From assembly GCA_047611125.1 (NCBI GenBank), contig JBLFXH010000033.1, positions 1 through 18,865 on the forward strand: 18,865 nt of DNA, in the 5' to 3' direction. This DNA comes from JABDJZ01 sp047611125. Lineage in GTDB: Bacteria > Bacteroidota > Rhodothermia > Rhodothermales > UBA10348. Positions 14,765 through 18,865 of the stretch are shown one piece after another. The position numbers and the translations under genes were made by a program. The notes beneath the pieces are model-generated. The model was not told where the DNA came from. It ran no database searches and saw only the letters and a program-made list of their open reading frames with translations. Each line of letters starts with the position of its first letter. Position 1 is the first letter of the stretch.

Positions 14765-15867
14765 TACCGGACCCGCTTGGTCCGGTGGCGCACGTAGTCC
14801 TCGAAGAGGTAGCCACCGAGGTCATCCGGACTGGCGAAGTACGCCCTTCCCTTGTTGGACTCGGTTAGCGAGCGGACAAACTGCTGCAGATACGGGTCCT
14901 GCGCAATCATGAAGGTGGTAATGGTCACCCCTTCGCGCCGGCACATCACGGCCTCATCCAGCACCTTGTTGACGATCTTTCGGTCGAGGCCAAACGCGTT
15001 CCGATACATCTTGCCGAACTCGATGTGACACGACGGCTTGCCGTCGGTGATCATCAGGATCTGCTTGTTGTGACTCTTGCGCCGGCGAAGGATGTCGCGG
15101 GCTCGCTGCAAGCCAGCTCGGGTATTCGTGTAGTAGGGCCCGACGTTGAGATAGGGCAGGTCCTTGATCGACACCTCCCAGGCGTCATTGCCGAACGCCA
15201 CGATGTCCAGGGAGTCCTTCGGGTAGCGGGTCTTGATCAGCTCCGCCAGCGCCAGGGCCGTCTTCCGGGCCGGGGTGATTCGGTCTTCTCCATAGAGGAC
15301 CATCGAATGCGACAGGTCAATCATCAAGACCGTTGCGACGCTAGTCTGATGCTCAGTCTCGTAGATTTCCAGGTCGTCCTCGCGGAGAGAGAACTGATCG
15401 ATTCCTCCGCGTCGGTAGGCATTTGAAAACGAGGCTGTGACGTCCAGGTGACGAATGTCATCGCCGAACTTCCAACCGCGGGACTCGGGTAGCCGCTCTC
15501 CTCCTCTGCCGGCAAAGGGCGTCTTGTGTTGCCCTGCGGGGCCCTTGCGGAGCTTGCTAAAGACCTCCTCCATGGACCGGCGACGGAGCGAGCGTTCGGT
15601 GCGGGCCGTGATGCGCACGGTGCCTTGATCGTCGTCCTCCAAAAAGCCCTGCTTCCGGAGTTCGTCGATGAAGTTGCCGATGCCCTCGTCACCCTCGGTG
15701 AGGTTGTACTTCTTGTCGAGTTCGGTCAGCCAAGCGAGAGCCTCGCCGGCATCGCCAGCCGTGTAGCCCAGTAGTTGTTCGAATATGTCGAACAACTTCT
15801 CAAAGCCGGACCGCTCTTCGCCATGCACAGACGGCTCGAATTGGGTGTACCGGAAGGGAAACGGCAT
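14764..15867 (-). CDS. VWA-domain (MIDAS) protein
   Basis: A 367-residue cytoplasmic protein with a C-terminal von Willebrand A domain (about 175-355). The metal-ion-dependent adhesion site is complete: DLSHS (Asp184, Ser186, Ser188), a threonine in YYTNTR (Thr247 or Thr249) and Asp275 in MITDGKP. The N-terminal 170 residues are helical and charged (FDIFEQLLGYTAGDAGEALAW truncated to its core FDIFEQLLGY), with an Arg-rich middle (TERSLRRRS). This layout resembles the VWA partners of MoxR/magnesium-chelatase-type AAA+ ATPases, but no such ATPase gene lies within the window. There is no signal peptide. The ATG has no good Shine-Dalgarno. It is coupled to rsmA through TAATG. A role as an adaptor for a distant AAA+ ATPase is inference. 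Confidence 0.85.
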   Translation of the reverse strand: MPFPFRYTQFEPSVHGEERSGFEKLFDIFEQLLGYTAGDAGEALAWLTELDKKYNLTEGDEGIGNFIDELRKQGFLEDDDQGTVRITARTERSLRRRSMEEVFSKLRKGPAGQHKTPFAGRGGERLPESRGWKFGDDIRHLDVTASFSNAYRRGGIDQFSLREDDLEIYETEHQTSVATVLMIDLSHSMVLYGEDRITPARKTALALAELIKTRYPKDSLDIVAFGNDAWEVSIKDLPYLNVGPYYTNTRAGLQRARDILRRRKSHNKQILMITDGKPSCHIEFGKMYRNAFGLDRKIVNKVLDEAVMCRREGVTITTFMIAQDPYLQQFVRSLTESNKGRAYFASPDDLGGYLFEDYVRHRTKRVR

Positions 15868-15900
15868 TGCGTGTTTTTGGGCGAAGCGGGAGGCGGCCGC

Positions 15901-17073
15901 TCAGGTACCGAACGGCTTCTTAAGGTAGCGCTTGGCTTGATCGTGTGAGTCGGCAACCTTAGGAAGTGATAGAACTGCGCGGTAAGCGGTTATGGCCTCG
16001 TCACGGTGGCCCGTCCGATCCCAGGCCATACCCGCGCGGAGGCGGCCCATGGCACGATAGACAGACCGCTCATCGCTCGAAGCCAGCTCATCCAGCTCCG
16101 TGAAGGCCACCAGTGCTTCCTCCAGGTGACCGGCCGACATATGGCTGCGTCCCAGATGATACCAGGCCCCCTGACTCAGACCATCCGTATAGCCCGGCTC
16201 TCCGGCTTCATGGTGGGCGATAACCTCTTCGAATACCTCGGCGGCGCTGAAATACCGGCCCCACCGGGACTGGACCCGGCCTTCGAGAATGTGAAAGAAG
16301 GCGTTGGACGGATGGCGCTCACGAAGCAGGGCCACCATCTCGGAAGCCTTGTCAAAGTCAGCCTCGAACGCCATATAGATTTGAAGCAGGAAGTATGCGG
16401 CTTCCGTCCCAACAAAGCTGGCCTCGCGCGCAACCTTATGCAGCGTAGCAATTCCCTGAGCCGGGTCAGCATCCGGAAAGAAGTACATGAACGGCTTGAC
16501 GATCGGGTACTCCTTGGGAATCGCGCTCGCGAAGAAGTTGTAGACGCCCAGACCAAAGAGGAAGTCCGGGTTTTCAGGGTCCCGCTCCGCCAGATCGAAG
16601 ACCAGATTCAGCGAGGCCTTCCCGTCTTTGGCGGCCGCAAGCCACTCCTGCCTGTTCGAGAGGTGACGCCCTCGAAAGCCCAGAGCGGCGGCCTTGAAGA
16701 ACACCGCGTCCAGCGGGTACTGCTTCTTCTTCTTCAGGCGGTCGGCCGCCTTGACCGTGCGGCCCATGGCGTCGAAGAAGGCGTTGTCGTGGCGGGTGTC
16801 CGCCACGGAGAGCTCAGGTAGTATGTCCCACCAGACAACCAGTCCATCCAGGAAGTGGCCAATAGGGTGCCCCGGGTAAGCGGCCTTCAGCGAGTCAATG
16901 GCCGACTGGGCGGCCTCGGGGCGCATATCGTAGAGGTGGCGCAGCGCTCGGCCACCCTGTTCGGCCGTAGCGTGGTTGTCCAGGATGGAGCCGTAGGGTC
17001 CCGACCAGCCTGGAAGTTGGGCTTGGGCAACGCTGACCGTCATGGCGGCCGCTATGAGCAGAGTAATTCGCAT
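15901..17073 (-). CDS. Secreted TPR-repeat protein
   Basis: A 390-residue protein with a Sec signal peptide (MRITLLIAAAMTVSVAQA, cleavage expected before Gln19) and a helical-repeat body. Tetratricopeptide-like units are clearest at about 223-256, 257-290, 303-336 and 340-372 (GAWYHLGRSHMSAGHLEEAL). The first half carries conserved-looking motifs I cannot place (HFLDGLVVWWDI and FGLGVYNFFASAIPKEYP). The ATG at 17073 was chosen because it begins the signal peptide; a GTG at 17133 would put 20 basic residues before it. The specific family and function are not recognised. It lies 33 bases before the VWA gene, which may place both in one transcript. Confidence 0.82.
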   Translation of the reverse strand: MRITLLIAAAMTVSVAQAQLPGWSGPYGSILDNHATAEQGGRALRHLYDMRPEAAQSAIDSLKAAYPGHPIGHFLDGLVVWWDILPELSVADTRHDNAFFDAMGRTVKAADRLKKKKQYPLDAVFFKAAALGFRGRHLSNRQEWLAAAKDGKASLNLVFDLAERDPENPDFLFGLGVYNFFASAIPKEYPIVKPFMYFFPDADPAQGIATLHKVAREASFVGTEAAYFLLQIYMAFEADFDKASEMVALLRERHPSNAFFHILEGRVQSRWGRYFSAAEVFEEVIAHHEAGEPGYTDGLSQGAWYHLGRSHMSAGHLEEALVAFTELDELASSDERSVYRAMGRLRAGMAWDRTGHRDEAITAYRAVLSLPKVADSHDQAKRYLKKPFGT

Positions 17074-17201
17074 ACCACGAACCCTACGAATGCCGTGCCC
17101 TATGCGTTTCCTATCCGTGGAAGCCGCATTCACGCCTTTCTGGGGCGTTTCCAGACGCCTGAGGCGAAATTGGCGTCCAGCATTGGAGACAGCCCCGAGG
17201 A
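17074..17201. other. Spacer between bioY and the TPR gene
   Basis: A 128-base spacer with no gene. The minus strand can form modest GC stems (for example GGACGCC with GGCGTCT near 17155-17180), but no T-run follows. A promoter for the TPR-VWA-rsmA-mgtE run could lie here, though I see no convincing boxes. Confidence 0.3.
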
Positions 17202-17774
17202 CTACTTCAGGCGCCGCGTGCCGGAATAGATCATACTCACCAGAAGGATCTTGGCAAGATCAACCGGGATGAACCGCAGCCATCCCTTCTCGATTGACTC
17301 GAACCAGGTCACGTGCCCGGCGGCAAAGTGGAGCCAGGAAACGCCGAGCGTAAAGAGGATTAGCGAGCCGCCAATCATGGAGAGGGCACTGCCGCCCAAG
17401 GTGTTCCATTTCCGCGAGAGGACACCAATTACGACGGCTGCGAGCGGATAACCGAGCAGGTATCCGGCTGAGATGGCGCCGAAGAGGTAGGCAGGGCCGA
17501 AGCCATCGCCTGCGAAGACCGGCAGAAACAGGCCCATCACCAGGTAGAGGCCCTGCGCGAGCATTCCATTGCGCCAGCCGAGATACAGGCCGCTTCCGTA
17601 GACGCCCAACGTCTGGAGGGTGAACGGAACCTCCCAGACATAAATGCGGACCTGCGCGCCGAGCGCCGTCAGAACGGCAAACCCTACGATGCTCAGCACC
17701 TGAATTGCGGTGGCGGTGTCGGTCGTCCGGAGGACGTCTATCGCGGCGGTACGGGAAGAGTGAAGTCCGTTCAT
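17202..17774 (-). CDS. bioY: Biotin transporter substrate-binding subunit BioY
   Basis: A 190-residue, six-helix S component of an energy-coupling-factor transporter for biotin. Family signs: ALGAQVRIYVWEVPFTLQTL (37-56), the glycine-rich FAGDGFGPAYLFGAISAGYL near 87-106, and a late Asp-x-x-Lys (Asp172, Lys175 in IPVDLAKI) matching the biotin-contacting pair near the C-terminus of BioY proteins. The energising genes (ATPase BioM/EcfA and EcfT/BioN) are not in the window, so it either shares a remote ECF module or works alone. It starts 57 bases after metH ends with no terminator between, so co-transcription is possible. The start has no strong Shine-Dalgarno, and no BirA-type operator was recognised. 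Confidence 0.95.
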   Translation of the reverse strand: MNGLHSSRTAAIDVLRTTDTATAIQVLSIVGFAVLTALGAQVRIYVWEVPFTLQTLGVYGSGLYLGWRNGMLAQGLYLVMGLFLPVFAGDGFGPAYLFGAISAGYLLGYPLAAVVIGVLSRKWNTLGGSALSMIGGSLILFTLGVSWLHFAAGHVTWFESIEKGWLRFIPVDLAKILLVSMIYSGTRRLK

Positions 17775-17831
17775 CGGTGCGTCTGTGGTTCGGGGAAGTT
17801 GAAAGATAGGGCCGCGGAATCACCTGTGCGA

Positions 17832-18865
17832 TCACACAGCTTTCACGACCGGCTTCTTCACGGGGTCGTACGCGAGAACTGGACCGAGCCACCGCTCCAT
17901 TTGCTCGGCAGGCATCCCCTTGCGCTTTGCATAGTCCAGCACCTGATCCTTGCCCAGCACGCCCAGGTTGAAGTAGTCCGCGTCCGGGTGGGCGAAGTAC
18001 AATCCGCAAACCGATGATGCTGGGTTCATGGCCAGTGACTCCGTCAGGGTGATACCTGTGAGCTGCTCGGCATCGAGGAGCTCCCAGAGAGTCCATTTCT
18101 CGGTGTGATCTGGCTGGGCCGGGTAGCCTGGAGCGGGACGAATGCCCTGGAAACGCTCCGCGATTAGGTCATCGCCCGAGAGATCCTCATCGGGCGCGAA
18201 GCCCCAGAACTCCTTTCGGACTCGGCCATGGAGCCATTCTGCACAGGCTTCGGCGAGTCGATCGGCTATCGACTTGGCCAGAATGCTCTGGTAATCATCG
18301 TGGTCTGCCTCGAACGCTTCGACCAACGGCTTGAGTCCGTGCCCGGCCGTCACGGCAAACGCGCCAACCCAGTCTTTCTCGGGCTGGACAAAGTCTGACA
18401 GTGCACGATTGGGTTTGCCTGGAGTCTTCCGGGTTTGCTGACGCAGGGTATGCAGCCTTGCCTTCTCCTGGCCTTCCTCCATGAGCACCACATCGTCGCC
18501 ATCAGACCGGGCCTCCCAGATGCCAAACACGGCCTTGGGATGGATCAAGTCTTCGGTTTCAAACCGATCAAGCATGGCCTCGGCATCGGCCTTGAGTGAC
18601 CGCGCCTCGGCTCCGCGCTCGGGGTCATCTAGAATGGCGGGATACTTCCCTCGCATCTCCCAGGACTGGAAGAAGGGTCCCCAATCGATGAGAGGACGCA
18701 GGTCCTGAACGGTGACCTCGACCGGATGCACACCTAGCGTGGCGGGCTCAACCGGGACATATCCGGAGCCGTCGAGTCGGTTGCGCCGTGCCGACGACAG
18801 CGGCAGGAGATCCACTTTCCTGGCACGCTTGCCATAACCCACTCGAACGCCATCGTACTCGGCCT
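17832..18865 (-). CDS. metH: Cobalamin-dependent methionine synthase MetH, C-terminal part
   Basis: The frame is open to the right edge, giving 343 visible residues that correspond to the S-adenosylmethionine-binding activation domain of MetH. Diagnostic motifs are DWGPFFQSWEMRGKYP (54-68 of the domain region) and RPAPGYPAQPDHTEKW, the SAM-binding arginine loop (E. coli MetH has an almost identical RVAPGYP...EHTEK stretch). WLHGRVRKEFWGFAPDE also fits the family. This domain carries out reductive methylation of inactive cob(II)alamin. The homocysteine, folate and B12-binding domains would lie to the right of the window. The protein therefore has the full activation domain in the same chain. 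Homocysteine remethylation occurs in the cytoplasm. Confidence 0.96.
   Translation of the reverse strand, partial: AEYDGVRVGYGKRARKVDLLPLSSARRNRLDGSGYVPVEPATLGVHPVEVTVQDLRPLIDWGPFFQSWEMRGKYPAILDDPERGAEARSLKADAEAMLDRFETEDLIHPKAVFGIWEARSDGDDVVLMEEGQEKARLHTLRQQTRKTPGKPNRALSDFVQPEKDWVGAFAVTAGHGLKPLVEAFEADHDDYQSILAKSIADRLAEACAEWLHGRVRKEFWGFAPDEDLSGDDLIAERFQGIRPAPGYPAQPDHTEKWTLWELLDAEQLTGITLTESLAMNPASSVCGLYFAHPDADYFNLGVLGKDQVLDYAKRKGMPAEQMERWLGPVLAYDPVKKPVVKAV

Noticed and set aside
17074..17133. GTG start adding 20 residues to the TPR protein
   Set aside because: It would bury the clear signal peptide behind a basic stretch; the internal ATG starts the signal peptide exactly.
17260..18096. Minus-strand open frame overlapping bioY and metH in another frame
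   Set aside because: It crosses two well-supported genes on the same strand and its translation is arginine-rich with no motif.

Overview
The window looks like a high-GC chromosomal segment from a Gram-negative bacterium of the Bacteroidota/Rhodothermota type, most likely Rhodothermales-like. This rests on a SusC/SusD pair, several lipobox lipoproteins, a CRTAC1-type FG-GAP protein, a Bacteroidota-style ccmBCDE cluster and a cobalamin-dependent MetH. The taxonomic call is inference from gene content; no rRNA or other phylogenetic marker is present. I see no tRNA, rRNA, CRISPR array, insertion sequence, phage gene or integration site. The region reads as ordinary chromosome with dense operons.

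Left part (1-7933, all minus strand). A susC-susD pair is transcribed right to left from a long untranslated leader. An intercistronic hairpin lies between the two genes and a strong intrinsic terminator follows susD. Immediately past the terminator lies a tight three-gene unit: a small lipoprotein, an M14 zinc carboxypeptidase lipoprotein (ATGA overlap) and a calcium-loop FG-GAP/VCBS protein that runs off the left edge. The layout suggests an outer-membrane uptake locus with an associated surface or periplasmic peptidase, so peptide-derived material is a plausible substrate. No glycosidase is present.

Middle part (7934-12547). A non-coding stretch of about 490 bases holds the susC leader and the terminator of an SPFH/prohibitin-like membrane protein (minus strand). 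Divergent from it is a murB variant whose start codon is preceded directly by a strong hairpin. A perfect inverted repeat follows murB, then ccmB-ccmC-ccmD-ccmE (cytochrome c haem delivery). CcmE is the Cys-x-x-x-Tyr variant rather than the His-x-x-x-Tyr form. ccmA, ccmF, ccmG and ccmH are not here.

Right part (12542-18865, all minus strand). Read in the direction of transcription: the C-terminal activation domain of MetH (cut by the right edge), the biotin transporter subunit BioY, a secreted TPR protein, a VWA/MIDAS protein, RsmA (16S rRNA dimethyltransferase, TAATG-coupled to the VWA gene) and the magnesium channel MgtE. mgtE and ccmE converge and overlap by six bases at their stop codons.

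I did not find a clearly new multi-gene system. The points most worth checking are the substituted catalytic arginine in MurB, the hairpin over the murB ribosome-binding region, the Cys-type CcmE, and the terminator placed so close to the downstream peptidase operon that this operon may depend on readthrough from susCD.
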